52,775 nt of DNA from an uncultured Gammaproteobacteria bacterium (GCA_913065105.1 CAJXZZ010000010.1:1-52775), one strand, 5' to 3'. Positions 25,853 to 36,206 are shown, counted from the stretch's first letter. Translations and numbers: made by a program. The notes: generated by a model from the letters alone, not told the origin.

Positions 25853-26749
25853 TTAAATTTTAGAACTAGTAACCCAGGGGCTTTGGATACCGTACTGATT
25901 GGTCATTCTGCTAGCAAGACTGCTGGCATCATCACGTGTGCTAAAACCTTCGATACGAACACGTAACCAGGTGGTTTTATCAATCTGTGTTTGTTGTATG
26001 TCGGTCGCATAACCGGCATCGTTTAATTTTTGCTGTAACTGAGCGGCTGCTTCGGGATTTTGCAGTGACATCATGTTAACGGCCCATTCACCGTCGGCCG
26101 TTATGATTCCCTGGCCCTGTTGCATTTCTGTTTCGTCAGCCCAGTCATCCAGTTTATCTAAATCGATGGGTGCAACGGCTGTAGTCGGCTGGTTTTTAGG
26201 TGCAAGAATGTAACTCAGTTTGTCCTGCATAATAAATTTTTCTTCACCATCACGCTGTACAGTTACTTTACCTTCAAGCAGCGCAAATAAATCTTCATTC
26301 TCAGCGGAGCGTCCCCAGATGTCTGTGCCGCGTATACCAACGCTAACGGTACCGATTTTTACGTCGATATTACGTCTATGATCTCTGCCAAGTTTAGTAG
26401 TGGTGAAACGAAAGGCGCCACGTGTGATACGTAAAAGTGCGGCAAAAATCCCGTTTTTTTGTTCTTGTGGCGCTAGTGCACTGATATTAAGTTTTGTGTC
26501 CTGACCAAGCTTGATGATACTGCCTTCCTGCATGCGAATTAAGGCACGTGAGTTTTTACCGGTGCGAATGACATCGCGAGCATAGATTTTAGTGCCGGCT
26601 TTAAGCGGGAACGTTTCACCATCGCGGTCATACCACGCAGGCATTTGTAGACTTTCTACGAAGCCACCTGGTTTGTCACCTGTAGCCGCAGAAACATAAA
26701 GTGGGTTTATGGCCAGTAGGGTTATAAGTAAGAGAGAAATGCGCTTCAT
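25853..26749 (-). CDS. Secreted FecR-domain protein with C-terminal SPOR domain
   Basis: The 298-residue protein has a Sec signal peptide (cleavage after VSA, about residue 21), a FecR-type beta domain (about 40-190) with the usual KAGTKIYARDVIRTGKNSRA, SVGIRGTDIWGR and LEGKVTV segments, and a SPOR-like domain at the end (about 222-298, from EWAVNMMSLQN to FSTRDDASSLASRM). SPOR domains bind denuded peptidoglycan glycan strands. The FecR domain here is not a sigma regulator: there is no anti-sigma N-terminus or sigma factor nearby. It is probably a periplasmic wall-binding protein of unknown role. Confidence 0.82.
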   Translation of the reverse strand: MKRISLLLITLLAINPLYVSAATGDKPGGFVESLQMPAWYDRDGETFPLKAGTKIYARDVIRTGKNSRALIRMQEGSIIKLGQDTKLNISALAPQEQKNGIFAALLRITRGAFRFTTTKLGRDHRRNIDVKIGTVSVGIRGTDIWGRSAENEDLFALLEGKVTVQRDGEEKFIMQDKLSYILAPKNQPTTAVAPIDLDKLDDWADETEMQQGQGIITADGEWAVNMMSLQNPEAAAQLQQKLNDAGYATDIQQTQIDKTTWLRVRIEGFSTRDDASSLASRMTNQYGIQSPWVTSSKI

Positions 26750-27077
26750 AGGTGTGTTCCGTTATTCATGGGCCTGTTTTATTATTCTGTTGTCTGAGCA
26801 AAAGCATAGGAGAAAGTTTTCAAAGTGGCGTCATTGTTGGCAATTCTGTGATTTATTTCTCAGCAACAGGGTGAAATGCTGTCATTGAAATTGATAATTA
26901 TGGCCATATATTATGAAAGCTACCTATTTAGGGTTAGTTTAGCGGTTATCATCCACCCTGAAAAGTTAGGGTTTAATCAAGGCGCATTGCTGTAGAATGT
27001 GCCATCAAATTTTAGAGATAGATCCTCGGTTTGCCTAACAGGCAGCCTGTCGAGTATCTAGCCAATGCGGAGTCGCC
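26750..27077. other. 328-bp divergent intergenic region
   Basis: This holds the promoters for the FecR-SPOR gene (minus) and apbC (plus). A TAGAAT box near 26993 could be the apbC -10, without a clear -35. A GCGGAG ribosome binding site precedes apbC. A small CAGGCAGCCTG palindrome lies about 25 bases before that. No small gene or known riboswitch is apparent. Confidence 0.4.
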
Positions 27078-28166
27078 ATGAGCGTTACAAAAGAACAAGT
27101 TGAATCAGCCCTCAAACAATATATCGATCCTTATCTTGAGAAAGATCCGGTGACTGCTGGTGTGGTTAAAGACATCGCCATAGAAGGTGACAATGTCAAA
27201 GTTACAATCGTTCTCGGCTATCCTGCTTTTGGTTTTGTTGATAAATTATCAGCGGATTTAAAAGAAAAAATTGAAGCAATAGATGGCGTATCGTCAGCCG
27301 AAGTTGATGCCACATGGAAAATTGGTAGTCACAGTGTACAAGGTGGCATGAATCCACTAGAAGGCATTAAAAATGTAATCGCCGTAGCGTCAGGTAAAGG
27401 TGGTGTAGGTAAATCAACCACTGCGGTTAACCTCGCGCTGGCGTTGCAGATAGAAGGCGCGCGCGTCGGTGTGCTGGATGCAGACATCTACGGCCCAAGT
27501 ATTCCCCGTATGTTAGGTATCGAAGGTAAACCCGAATCTTCTGATGGCAAGTCGCTTGAGCCTATGGGTGGTCATGGCCTGCAGGCTATGTCGATTGGTT
27601 TCATGATCGACGACGAGACCCCGATGATCTGGCGTGGCCCGATGGTTACCCAGGCACTGGAACAGTTACTGCGTGATACTCGCTGGAAATCACTGGATTA
27701 TTTGATTATCGATCTGCCACCAGGTACTGGTGATGTGCAATTAACACTGGCACAAAAAGTACCGGTCAGTGGTGCAGTCATCGTAACCACGCCACAGGAC
27801 ATCGCATTATTAGACGCACGTAAGGGTCTTAAAATGTTTGAGAAGGTAGAGGTGCCGGTATTGGGTGTGGTGGAGAACATGAGTATTCACATCTGTACTG
27901 AATGTGGCCATGCTGAACATATCTTTGGTCAGGGCGGTGGAGAGAAAATGTGTGATCTACACAATGTTGATTTTCTTGGCGCCTTACCGCTGGATATTAA
28001 TATCCGTATTAATGCCGATGAAGGTCATCCTTCTGTGGCAGATGACCCTGAAAGTAAAGCATCAATGATCTATCGCGATATTGCTCGTCGCACAGCGGCA
28101 AAACTGTCACTGAGAGCGAAAGACTATACGGCTAAATTTCCGAATATCGTTATTCAGAATAATTGA
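27078..28166 (+). CDS. apbC: Iron-sulfur cluster carrier ApbC/Mrp
   Basis: A P-loop ATPase that carries and delivers 4Fe-4S clusters. The 362 residues hold an N-terminal MIP18/DUF59 domain (about 1-85), then the deviant Walker A VASGKGGVGKSTTAVNLA, Walker B LIIDLPPGTGD, and the cluster-binding C-x2-C (CTECGH). This is a full-length Mrp. It may serve the many Fe-S proteins of this region (Rnf, Nth, the FMN protein). It is divergent from the FecR-SPOR gene and ends at a clear terminator. Confidence 0.96.
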   Translation: MSVTKEQVESALKQYIDPYLEKDPVTAGVVKDIAIEGDNVKVTIVLGYPAFGFVDKLSADLKEKIEAIDGVSSAEVDATWKIGSHSVQGGMNPLEGIKNVIAVASGKGGVGKSTTAVNLALALQIEGARVGVLDADIYGPSIPRMLGIEGKPESSDGKSLEPMGGHGLQAMSIGFMIDDETPMIWRGPMVTQALEQLLRDTRWKSLDYLIIDLPPGTGDVQLTLAQKVPVSGAVIVTTPQDIALLDARKGLKMFEKVEVPVLGVVENMSIHICTECGHAEHIFGQGGGEKMCDLHNVDFLGALPLDINIRINADEGHPSVADDPESKASMIYRDIARRTAAKLSLRAKDYTAKFPNIVIQNN

Positions 28167-28187
28167 TCTGAATTTTATTCTGGAATC

Positions 28188-28219
28188 AAAAAAAAGCAGT
28201 CTTCGGACTGTTTTTTTTG
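28188..28219 (+). terminator. Intrinsic terminator after apbC
   Basis: An A-run, the stem CAGTC-TTCG-GACTG with a stable tetraloop, and eight T form a textbook intrinsic terminator 22 bases after the apbC stop. Confidence 0.9.
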
Positions 28220-28353
28220 TGTTAAAAAAACGGACAAATCTTTTTAGTTTTTTAAATGGATCTGCCCTCTTTGCACCACCAACGCTTTGCTTGAAATGGT
28301 AAATAAACTATAGTCAGTGAAACTTTAATTAAACTTTGGCAAAGATGGAGTAA

Positions 28354-28953
<600 letters not shown>

Positions 28954-29109
28954 GCACATTGCATAAGGCATATTTTTCGATATGGTTGCGTTATAAAAAG
29001 TCTCAAAATACTTACTTGCTCAGCTTTGCCCTAACGAAAAATCTACCTCATGCAAAGTACTCATGTCTTTTAAAAAACGTTGAAATTTAAAGCACAAAAT
29101 TAACAAATC

Positions 29110-31086
29110 ATGAATTTTTTCGAAGCACAGGACTCCGCTAGACGCAGTACCTCATTGTTAATTTTCTTGTTCGTACTAGCGATTGTTTTTTTGCTGGTGC
29201 TGAGTAATCTCCTGGTTTTTGAATTTCTTTATTTTACTGAATATCAAGCGCTGACACTTTCGTTGTCGCAGCTTGATCTTGTATTCGACCCTGATCTTAG
29301 TATTGTTCTTTGTTCAGCGATTCTTTTATTTATCATCCTGGGCAGTCTTTATAAACTGGTACAGCTTTCTGCTGGCGGTTCTGTTATCGCGCAATATCTG
29401 GGCGGCGTCATCATACCGCGCAGTAGTAGCGACCCCTTGCATAAAAAAATATTAAACATAGTTGAAGAGATGGCGATTGCATCTGGCATGCCGGTGCCGC
29501 AGGTTTATATATTAAATGAGCAGGGTATTAATGCATTTGCTGCCGGCTGGAAAACCACCAATGTGGTTATTGGTATTACCCAGGGTGCTCTAGAACGGTT
29601 AAGCCGTGATGAATTACAAGGTGTGATAGCGCACGAGTTCAGCCATATATTTAATGGAGATATGCGGCTAAACATTCGTCTGATAGCTATCTTGCATGGT
29701 ATTTTGATGATAGGAATGTTAGGGCGAATGATTTTGCGTTCCCTGCGTTATGTTAGAACATCACGTAATAGTAAGGAGGGTGGGTGGGCAGTTTTGCTGA
29801 TTGTAGGCATTGGTGGTGCACTTGCGATAGTCGGTTATTCCGGTATGTTTTTTGGCAACTGGATCAAGTCACTGATAAGCAGACAACGAGAATACCTGGC
29901 AGATGCGTCTGCTGTGCAGTTTACCCGCAGTAGTGAAGGCATTGCCAATGCACTGAAAAAAATAGGTGGCGCAATACCCGGCTCGGCATTACTGGCTGCT
30001 TCGGTAGACGAATACAGTCACGCTTATTTTGCTTTGGGTGATACGCATTCTGGTTTCTTTTCTTTTTCAACGCATCCTCCCTTGAAACAGCGTATTTTGC
30101 GGATCGAACCAGGCTGGGACGGAAAGTATTTTTTCGATGAAAGAAAACCGCTTCGCGAGAGTGACAAAGAAAAACAAAAGGCTGCAGATGATAAACGCAA
30201 AAAAAGATTTGCCACCACTATAGCCGCCAGTGTAGGTATAGCTGCCGGTATGGAATTTGCCATAAACGACGCGATGAACGCGCTGGATAATATTGGTGAT
30301 GTTACAAAGGAGCAGGTGGACGCGGCACATGTCTGGCACAAGCAGTTGCCTGATGCCGTGCTTGCGCATGCGGAAAACCCATACGGTGCGCAGGCATTAA
30401 TTCTGGCGTTGTTGTTAGATGAAAATGCAGGCATCGAGAAAAAACAATATGATGTTCTGAATAATGTGATTGGCGAGTTACACACGAAAAATATAAAACA
30501 GGTACAGCAGGATGTTGCCGAGCTGGCACGTACCCAGACGTTATCACTGATCGATCTGACCCTGCCTACTTTGAGGGAAATGACCGTTGAGCAGTACCAG
30601 CGATTTAAACTATGTATACAGCAGTTAATAAAAGCTGACAAAAAAGTGAATCTGCGTGAATGGATTGTTCAGCGTGTAGTACTGCAGCATCTGGAAGAAC
30701 ACTACGGCCACCGTAAAAAACCGGTGGCAAAATATTTTGTACTGGGTTCAGCAAAATATTCCAGCGAGATCATATTATCTTTACTGGCGTATCTGGAACA
30801 TTCTGATGAAGGTCGGGCACAACAGGCATTTGATGCAGCAAAACGTTCGGTTGGCGCGGGGGCATTAAAAATGGTGCCAAAATCGACAGTATCGCTTGAT
30901 AGTTTGAACACCGCGATGGATGAGCTGGAATTTTTGAAACCACCGCTAAAAAAACGTTTCTTGCTGGCCTGTGTCGGTTGCATTGCGCATGATGGCAAAG
31001 TGACTATTCAGGCATATGAGCTAACGCGTGCCATTGCTAGCTGTCTGGATTGCCCGATGCCACCAGTTTTGGTGGATAAAAGTTAA
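29110..31086 (+). CDS. Membrane-bound M48 family metalloprotease (HtpX-like) with long C-terminal domain
   Basis: The 658-residue protein has two N-terminal helices (about 17-38 and 60-80), then an M48 zinc protease domain with active site HEFSH (His175 and His179), the third ligand in REYLADASAVQFTR, and two more hydrophobic segments (about 195 and 235). The catalytic region ends near residue 330 (HPPLKQRI). A 320-residue soluble C-terminal part of no recognised fold follows, rich in helices. Ordinary HtpX is about 290 residues. LemA-M48 pairs recur in bacteria and suggest joint membrane protein quality control. Confidence 0.9.
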   Translation: MNFFEAQDSARRSTSLLIFLFVLAIVFLLVLSNLLVFEFLYFTEYQALTLSLSQLDLVFDPDLSIVLCSAILLFIILGSLYKLVQLSAGGSVIAQYLGGVIIPRSSSDPLHKKILNIVEEMAIASGMPVPQVYILNEQGINAFAAGWKTTNVVIGITQGALERLSRDELQGVIAHEFSHIFNGDMRLNIRLIAILHGILMIGMLGRMILRSLRYVRTSRNSKEGGWAVLLIVGIGGALAIVGYSGMFFGNWIKSLISRQREYLADASAVQFTRSSEGIANALKKIGGAIPGSALLAASVDEYSHAYFALGDTHSGFFSFSTHPPLKQRILRIEPGWDGKYFFDERKPLRESDKEKQKAADDKRKKRFATTIAASVGIAAGMEFAINDAMNALDNIGDVTKEQVDAAHVWHKQLPDAVLAHAENPYGAQALILALLLDENAGIEKKQYDVLNNVIGELHTKNIKQVQQDVAELARTQTLSLIDLTLPTLREMTVEQYQRFKLCIQQLIKADKKVNLREWIVQRVVLQHLEEHYGHRKKPVAKYFVLGSAKYSSEIILSLLAYLEHSDEGRAQQAFDAAKRSVGAGALKMVPKSTVSLDSLNTAMDELEFLKPPLKKRFLLACVGCIAHDGKVTIQAYELTRAIASCLDCPMPPVLVDKS

Positions 31087-31187
31087 TTTCACTGCGCATT
31101 AGCGATGAAAGTTTTTGATCTTCGCCTGTTGCAGTAGAGTCTGATACAATCTCCCCGTTTTTTATGTCTCTAAATTTGGGGTAAGTA

Positions 31188-31754
31188 GTGAGTATTAAAT
31201 CTGATAAGTGGATACGTCGGCAGTCTGAAAAAGGCATGATTGAACCGTTTGAGGCGGGCCAGGTAAAAACAAATGCTGCCGGTGAAAGACTCATCTCCTA
31301 TGGTACATCCAGCTACGGTTATGATGTGCGTTGCTCCGATCATTTTAAGATATTCACCAATATCAATTCGGCGATCGTCGACCCTAAAAATTTCTCCGAG
31401 CATAGTTTTGTTGATTTTACCGGCGATGTTTGCATCATTCCTCCGAACTCCTTTGCACTTGCTCGCACCGTTGAAAATTTCAAAATACCCAGAAATGTAT
31501 TAACCATATGCCTGGGTAAATCGACCTATGCTCGCTGCGGAATCATTGTTAATGTGACACCGCTCGAGCCCGAGTGGGAAGGCCACGTAACACTGGAATT
31601 CTCCAACACTACGCCGCTGCCGGCGAAGATATACGCCAATGAAGGCGTGGCGCAGATGCTGTTCTTTGAGTCTGACGAAGTATGCGAAACCTCTTATGCC
31701 GATCGTGGTGGTAAATATCAGGGCCAGCAGGGCGTTACGCTGCCAAAAGCCTGA
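31188..31754 (+). CDS. dcd: dCTP deaminase
   Basis: Deaminates dCTP to dUTP in thymidylate synthesis. The 188-residue protein has the trimeric dUTPase-like fold, with [15 protein letters not shown], the active-site segment [28 protein letters not shown] (catalytic Glu) and the C-terminal [20 protein letters not shown]. The start is a GTG at 31188 preceded by GGGG; the conserved MSIKSDKWI confirms it. In relatives dcd follows apbC; here lemA and the M48 gene lie between. Confidence 0.97.
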   Translation: MSIKSDKWIRRQSEKGMIEPFEAGQVKTNAAGERLISYGTSSYGYDVRCSDHFKIFTNINSAIVDPKNFSEHSFVDFTGDVCIIPPNSFALARTVENFKIPRNVLTICLGKSTYARCGIIVNVTPLEPEWEGHVTLEFSNTTPLPAKIYANEGVAQMLFFESDEVCETSYADRGGKYQGQQGVTLPKA

Positions 31755-31778
31755 TCTTTTACTGAGGCTTTTAAATAA

Positions 31779-32426
31779 GTGAAAATATTTTTTTCCATAT
31801 TCGTTTTGCTGGCAGTGGTACTGGCGGTATATCCGTTTCTTGACGGGTCTAAAAATTCAGCAACAGTAACCGGTCTGCCGTGGCAGATTGAAACCCTGCC
31901 TGATGGTTCGACGCAGGTCTTTGGTCTACACATCGGTGTTAGTCGATTGTCTGATGCTTATAAAATGCTAGGCAGCGATATGGAACTGGCGATCGTTGCA
32001 GCCTCAGATGAGCTGGGTAATCTCGAAATGTATTATGGCCATTATCAGGCAGGTCTGCTTTCTGGCAAGCTGGTGTTACAAACCAGTGCCAGTGAGAAGA
32101 ATTTAAAAATCTGGCGCGATAATGCGGTGAAGTCAGAGTATATGGCTTCGGGTCTGGCAAAAAAATATACTCTGTCAGAAGACAATATCTCTCAGGTTCT
32201 TGATGAGGTTATCATTGCTTTAACCTTTATTCCTGCCGTTAACCTGGATGAAAAAGTGATACTAGATCGTTTCGGAGAGCCGGATAATCGCATTCAGTTA
32301 GACGCAGTGACACATTTTTTGTATTCGGCCAAAGGGCTTGATATAGCACTGCATGAGGATTCTAAAGAAGTTATGCAGTATGTTTCGCCCGCTGCCTTTG
32401 GCCAGCTGATACAGCCTCTCCAGTAA
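31779..32426 (+). CDS. Conserved hypothetical membrane-anchored protein
   Basis: A 215-residue protein that begins with a GTG (GAGG 11 bases upstream) and a single hydrophobic segment (about 4-20) serving as anchor or uncleaved signal. The rest is soluble and probably periplasmic, with VFGLHIGVSRLSDAYKMLG and a later DRFGEPDNRIQ, phrases seen in proteins with a BamE/SmpA-like fold. I do not recognise a named family. It follows dcd by 24 bases and is likely co-transcribed. Confidence 0.72.
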   Translation: MKIFFSIFVLLAVVLAVYPFLDGSKNSATVTGLPWQIETLPDGSTQVFGLHIGVSRLSDAYKMLGSDMELAIVAASDELGNLEMYYGHYQAGLLSGKLVLQTSASEKNLKIWRDNAVKSEYMASGLAKKYTLSEDNISQVLDEVIIALTFIPAVNLDEKVILDRFGEPDNRIQLDAVTHFLYSAKGLDIALHEDSKEVMQYVSPAAFGQLIQPLQ

Positions 32427-32455
32427 TCACGATTTTATTTTGTTTGGTTAGTGGT

Positions 32456-33109
32456 TTACCTGAAACTACGTATCTCCCAGTTTCTTTCTAATGCAGTTGC
32501 TTTTAATTCATCATCTGGGTCAACAGCAACAGGTGTGGTGACGCATTCTAACAGTGAAATATCGTTATGTGAGTCACTGTAGAAAGTACTGTTGTCGAGG
32601 TTGTGAGAGGTATTCTTTAGCCAATGATTAAGGCGTGTTTTCTTGCCTTCCTGAAAACAGGGTGTGCCGGCAACTTTTCCTGTGTATTGGCCGTTAATGA
32701 TTTCAGGATCTGTAGCAATTAGCGCATCGACCTTAAACGCCTCTGCGATGGGACCGGTGACAAAGCTGTTTGTTGCAGTAATGATGACGATAACGTCACC
32801 TTTGTCGCGGTGCAGTTGTATCTGTTTTTTTCCTTTTTCTGTCATTACAGGTTCGATATGTTTCTGCATGAACTCACTATGTAAAACATCAAGTTTTTCA
32901 CGTGGATATAACGTTAATGGTTTGAGTGAAAAGGCAAGAAACTCAAAGATATTCAGCGTGCCTTGTTTATATTCATCGTAAAAACGTTTATTTGCTTCAT
33001 CGTAGGTTGATTTGTCCACCAGACCTTTATCGACGAGAAAGCAGCCCCAGAGAAAATCGCTGTCGTCAGCAAGTAAGGTGTTATCGAGGTCGAAGAGTGC
33101 CAGGGCCAT
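32456..33109 (-). CDS. HAD-superfamily hydrolase, subfamily IB (SerB-like phosphatase)
   Basis: A 217-residue phosphatase with HAD motif I DLDNTLL (nucleophile Asp7), motif II in IIITATNSF, Lys of motif III in FQEGKKTRL, and motif IV YSDSHNDISLLE. A helical cap (about 20-90) is of the C1 type used by subfamily IB enzymes such as phosphoserine phosphatase. Substrates in this group include phosphoserine, histidinol phosphate and others and cannot be told here. It converges on the hypothetical gene at 31779. Confidence 0.9.
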   Translation of the reverse strand: MALALFDLDNTLLADDSDFLWGCFLVDKGLVDKSTYDEANKRFYDEYKQGTLNIFEFLAFSLKPLTLYPREKLDVLHSEFMQKHIEPVMTEKGKKQIQLHRDKGDVIVIITATNSFVTGPIAEAFKVDALIATDPEIINGQYTGKVAGTPCFQEGKKTRLNHWLKNTSHNLDNSTFYSDSHNDISLLECVTTPVAVDPDDELKATALERNWEIRSFR

Positions 33110-33324
33110 TTTTTTACACGTTTCTGGTGAATTGCGGAGCTCGGCATGTTACGGGTTTATTGGCCGAGGCTCAATCGAATACCATGCTGATTTTTCATAG
33201 GATAATAAATCATCCCTGAGATTAAACTTTTATTATTTTATTGGTCTGTTAATATAAATGTAATTAAAATTTTTGCGGCATGTTACAACTTAGGTTATAT
33301 GATATGCCCTGATGGTATTGACAA

Positions 33325-33792
33325 GTGATTGATTCTAAAGGCTTTAGAGCAAATGTTGGCATCATCCTGAGTAATTCAGAAGGTAAAGTGTTCTGGGCGC
33401 GTCGAGCCGGTCAAAAGACCTGGCAGTTTCCGCAGGGAGGCATCGACAGAGATGAATCGCCGACAGACGCTATGTTCCGTGAGTTACATGAAGAAACAGG
33501 ATTGTTGCCAGAACATGTTGAGGTCGTTGGTAAAACGGATGACTGGTTACGCTATCGTATTCCAGAGCATTTATTACGCCGACGATCCAAACCCTTATGC
33601 ATAGGGCAAAAGCAGATCTGGTTTTATCTGCGACTAACGGGTTGTGAAGGTGATTTTGATCTGTGCTGTAGTGACAAGCCAGAATTCGACTGTTGGCGTT
33701 GGGTAGACTACTGGACACCCGTCGATGAAATCGTGGCTTTTAAACGTAAAGTATATAAGCAGGCATTACGTCAGTTGGAGCAATACGTTTAG
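33325..33792 (+). CDS. rppH: RNA pyrophosphohydrolase RppH
   Basis: Removes pyrophosphate from the 5' end of mRNA, which opens it to RNase E decay. The 155-residue Nudix protein starts at GTG 33325, supported by the conserved MIDSKGFRANVGIIL. The Nudix box reads GGIDRDESPTDAMFREL followed by HEETGL. QKTWQFPQGG and the C-terminal FKRKVYKQALRQLE also match E. coli RppH. It converges with the hemJ-like gene. Confidence 0.96.
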   Translation: MIDSKGFRANVGIILSNSEGKVFWARRAGQKTWQFPQGGIDRDESPTDAMFRELHEETGLLPEHVEVVGKTDDWLRYRIPEHLLRRRSKPLCIGQKQIWFYLRLTGCEGDFDLCCSDKPEFDCWRWVDYWTPVDEIVAFKRKVYKQALRQLEQYV

Positions 33793-33818
33793 ATCTTCTT
33801 CGTTGACTTGTGATTGAG

Positions 33819-34241
33819 CTATTGTGGCTGTAATTCAACCAGCAGGATCACAGCAATCAGTATCAACACCGGGAATTCATTGAACCAGCGATACCAGACG
33901 TGACTGTGTCGATTATTATCGTGTTTGAAATCTATCAGCAGTTTTCCGCAATAAATATGGTAGATCACCAGTATAGCGACCAGTATCAGCTTAGCCTGTA
34001 ACCAGAAGCTGGACAGAATGGCGTACCCCATCAGGTGAATTAACCAGAATCCCAGAGCGATAGTTATTATTGCACCGGGGGTGGTTATTCCATAAAAAAG
34101 CTTTCTTTCCATGATTTTGAAGCGCTGATTACTGGCCTCATCACTTGCACCAGCATGATAGACAAACAGCCTCGGCAGATAGAATAAACCTGCAAACCAG
34201 GTCACCATGAAAATAATATGGAAGGCTTTAACCCATAACAT
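33819..34241 (-). CDS. hemJ: HemJ/UPF0093-type membrane protein (protoporphyrinogen oxidase)
   Basis: A 140-residue membrane protein with four helices and the family start MLWVKAFHIIFMVTWFAGLFYLPR, with the conserved His in KAFHI and Arg in LPRLFVYH. A second conserved Lys/Tyr region is LQAKLILVAILVIYH. HemJ oxidises protoporphyrinogen IX in haem synthesis in bacteria lacking HemG or HemY. The family assignment is firm; that this is the cell's main enzyme is inferred. Confidence 0.88.
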   Translation of the reverse strand: MLWVKAFHIIFMVTWFAGLFYLPRLFVYHAGASDEASNQRFKIMERKLFYGITTPGAIITIALGFWLIHLMGYAILSSFWLQAKLILVAILVIYHIYCGKLLIDFKHDNNRHSHVWYRWFNEFPVLILIAVILLVELQPQ

Positions 34242-34363
34242 AAGAAGTCCGTCTAGAATAAGCTTTAATAGTTATTTGAATGTTTGTGGCAATTGCCATC
34301 TGTGCATATTAGCGTGCTTTTAAAAAAACTGCACTGGAATCGTCCCCGACGACCCCGGTAGTG

Positions 34364-34379
34364 CTCCATCTAATGGAGG
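34364..34379 (+). promoter_or_regulatory. Hairpin covering the ribosome binding site of the argC leader ORF
   Basis: CTCCAT (34364-34369) pairs with ATGGAG (34373-34378) over a three-base loop. The second arm contains the GGAGG (34375-34379) that would serve the mini-ORF at 34389, so the hairpin can hide the site. The stem is only six pairs long. Confidence 0.4.
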
Positions 34380-34388
34380 CAAAAATAA

Positions 34389-34427
34389 ATGAGTAATAAA
34401 TTTAACGTTGAGGAATATACATGTTAA
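34389..34427 (+). CDS. Possible 12-codon leader peptide overlapping argC
   Basis: An ATG at 34389, nine bases after GGAGG, opens a 12-codon frame ([12 protein letters not shown]) whose TGTTAA end overlaps the argC start codon at 34421. Ribosomes ending it would be placed on the argC start, so it could couple or tune argC translation. It has no arginine codons, so classic arginine attenuation is unlikely. It may also be chance. Confidence 0.35.
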   Translation: MSNKFNVEEYTC

Positions 34428-35455
34428 CGGTAGGTGTTGTTGGTGGAACCGGGTATACCGGTGCTGAATTATTGCGTTTGTTGGTCATGCATCCACAGGT
34501 CGAATTAAAGTATGTGACATCACGTTCTGAGTCAGGCATTAAAGTGGCAGATCTATTTCCTAATTTACGTGGTTTTACCGATATCTGCTTTTCTGAACCA
34601 GCAGTAGAAAGTCTGGCGGAATGCGACCTGGTGTTTTTTGCTACGCCCAACGGTACCGCAATGAAGATGGTGCCCGAGCTAATCGAAAACAATGTACGGG
34701 TAATCGATCTGGCCGCTGATTTCAGGTTACAGGACGCTGCAGTCTGGAGGCAATGGTATGGCATGGATCATGCCTGTGTCGACGTACTGGCTGACGCCGT
34801 ATATGGCCTGCCTGAAATAAATCGCGCTAAGATTAAATCTGCACAGGTAGTGGCAAATCCAGGATGTTACCCAACGGCAACTATATTGGGATTTTTACCA
34901 TTGATTGAAAATGCACTGGTTGATGACCAGCACTTGATTGCGGATGGCAAATCGGGTGTCAGTGGTGCAGGACGCGGTGCCAGTGTTGCAACTTTACAGG
35001 CCGAATCTGCTGAAAATTTCAAAGCCTATGCGGTTGATGGGCATCGGCATCTGCCGGAAATTAAACAGACCTTGAGCCAGGTGGCCTCACATGAAGTCGG
35101 TTTAACTTTTGTGCCTCATCTAGTGCCAATGATCCGTGGCATCGAAGCAAGTCTGTACGCGGTCTTACAGTCAGATTCAGCAGTCGATTTACATAAGCTG
35201 TATGTGGATCGTTATGCAAGTGAACCTTTCGTCGATGTGCTGCCAGAAGGAGTCATGCCAGAGACGCGTTCTGTGAAAGGCGCGAATACCTGTCGAATCT
35301 CTATTTTCAGGCCTCAGCAGGGTAATACTGTGGTGGTGTCATCAGTGATCGATAATCTAATGAAAGGTGCGGCCGGGCAGGCAATCCAGAATATGAATAT
35401 CATGTTCGAATTCGATGAAAGATTAGGCCTGAACCAGGTAGCCTTATTACCATAG
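34421..35455 (+). CDS. argC: N-acetyl-gamma-glutamyl-phosphate reductase
   Basis: Third step of arginine synthesis: NADPH-dependent reduction of N-acetylglutamyl phosphate. The 344-residue protein has the Rossmann start [18 protein letters not shown], the catalytic Cys in ANPGCYPTA and the His region [13 protein letters not shown]. Its own GAGG site (34410-34413) lies within the preceding mini-ORF. The downstream coiled-coil gene starts 11 bases after the stop, so argC probably shares a transcript with it and the bactofilin. Confidence 0.96.
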   Translation: MLTVGVVGGTGYTGAELLRLLVMHPQVELKYVTSRSESGIKVADLFPNLRGFTDICFSEPAVESLAECDLVFFATPNGTAMKMVPELIENNVRVIDLAADFRLQDAAVWRQWYGMDHACVDVLADAVYGLPEINRAKIKSAQVVANPGCYPTATILGFLPLIENALVDDQHLIADGKSGVSGAGRGASVATLQAESAENFKAYAVDGHRHLPEIKQTLSQVASHEVGLTFVPHLVPMIRGIEASLYAVLQSDSAVDLHKLYVDRYASEPFVDVLPEGVMPETRSVKGANTCRISIFRPQQGNTVVVSSVIDNLMKGAAGQAIQNMNIMFEFDERLGLNQVALLP

Positions 35456-35466
35456 GTGTAAATATT

Positions 35467-36204
35467 ATGAATTTTAAACCAATACAAACTAAGAAGATTA
35501 TTACCATACAACAGCCTAAATTGTGGTTGCTTAGTTTCGTTATTATTGTCGCTATGATATTGATTTCACTCTGGGTATCTTTTGAATATGGTCGTAAGGT
35601 TGCTGGTTTTTACAGTGCCGATACAGACTCTTATATTAGTCAGTTACAGGAGCAGTTAGAAGAATCGCAGGCTGAAATCATTGAAAGTACACGACAAGCG
35701 ACTATGCTTGAACGTAACAGTCGAATTGATGATGATGCCTCTGTCCAGTTAAAGGAAACTTTGGCGCAGGCACAGAGTGAGGCACTGGAACTTAAAAAGG
35801 AGTTGTCATTCTATAAGAGTATTGTCTCGCCAGAACAGGGTGGCCGAAGTCTGGCAATACAGACAATTCAACTGACGAAAAATGAAGACGGTGGTTATAA
35901 CTACAAAATAATGGTGAGCCAGCGTGGTCGTAATGATCAGTTCGCTCGCGGTTCGATTGCTGTCAGTATCGAAGGCGTCGACAAAGGACAACCGGTAACC
36001 TTGACGTTAGCGGAAGTTTCAAATGATACCAAAAAACCGATGAAATTTGGTTTTAAATACTTTCAAAATTTTGAAGGGGTGTTGAATTTACCAGCTGCAT
36101 TTCAACCGGATTTTCTTCACGTAAAAGTGAAGCCGAGCACTGGCAAAATCAAAACTGTAGATGAGCAATTTGCGTGGTCTGATTTGACCGCTGGAGGAGT
36201 TTGA
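35467..36204 (+). CDS. DUF6776-like membrane protein with coiled coil
   Basis: A 245-residue protein with a short cytoplasmic start, one membrane helix (about 20-42), a coiled coil (about 55-120, SQLQEQLEESQAEI and LAQAQSEALELKKELSFYKS) and a C-terminal beta-rich domain. It fits DUF6776, found in gammaproteobacteria next to bactofilin and erpA; its function is not known. The bactofilin start lies two bases after its stop, so the two are coupled and may interact at the membrane. Confidence 0.75.
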   Translation: MNFKPIQTKKIITIQQPKLWLLSFVIIVAMILISLWVSFEYGRKVAGFYSADTDSYISQLQEQLEESQAEIIESTRQATMLERNSRIDDDASVQLKETLAQAQSEALELKKELSFYKSIVSPEQGGRSLAIQTIQLTKNEDGGYNYKIMVSQRGRNDQFARGSIAVSIEGVDKGQPVTLTLAEVSNDTKKPMKFGFKYFQNFEGVLNLPAAFQPDFLHVKVKPSTGKIKTVDEQFAWSDLTAGGV

Positions 36205-36206
36205 TT

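Noticed and set aside
30024-30641. A 205-codon frame opposite the M48 gene
   Set aside because: It lies fully inside a well-supported protease gene; its Cys/Ser-rich composition is that of an antisense frame.
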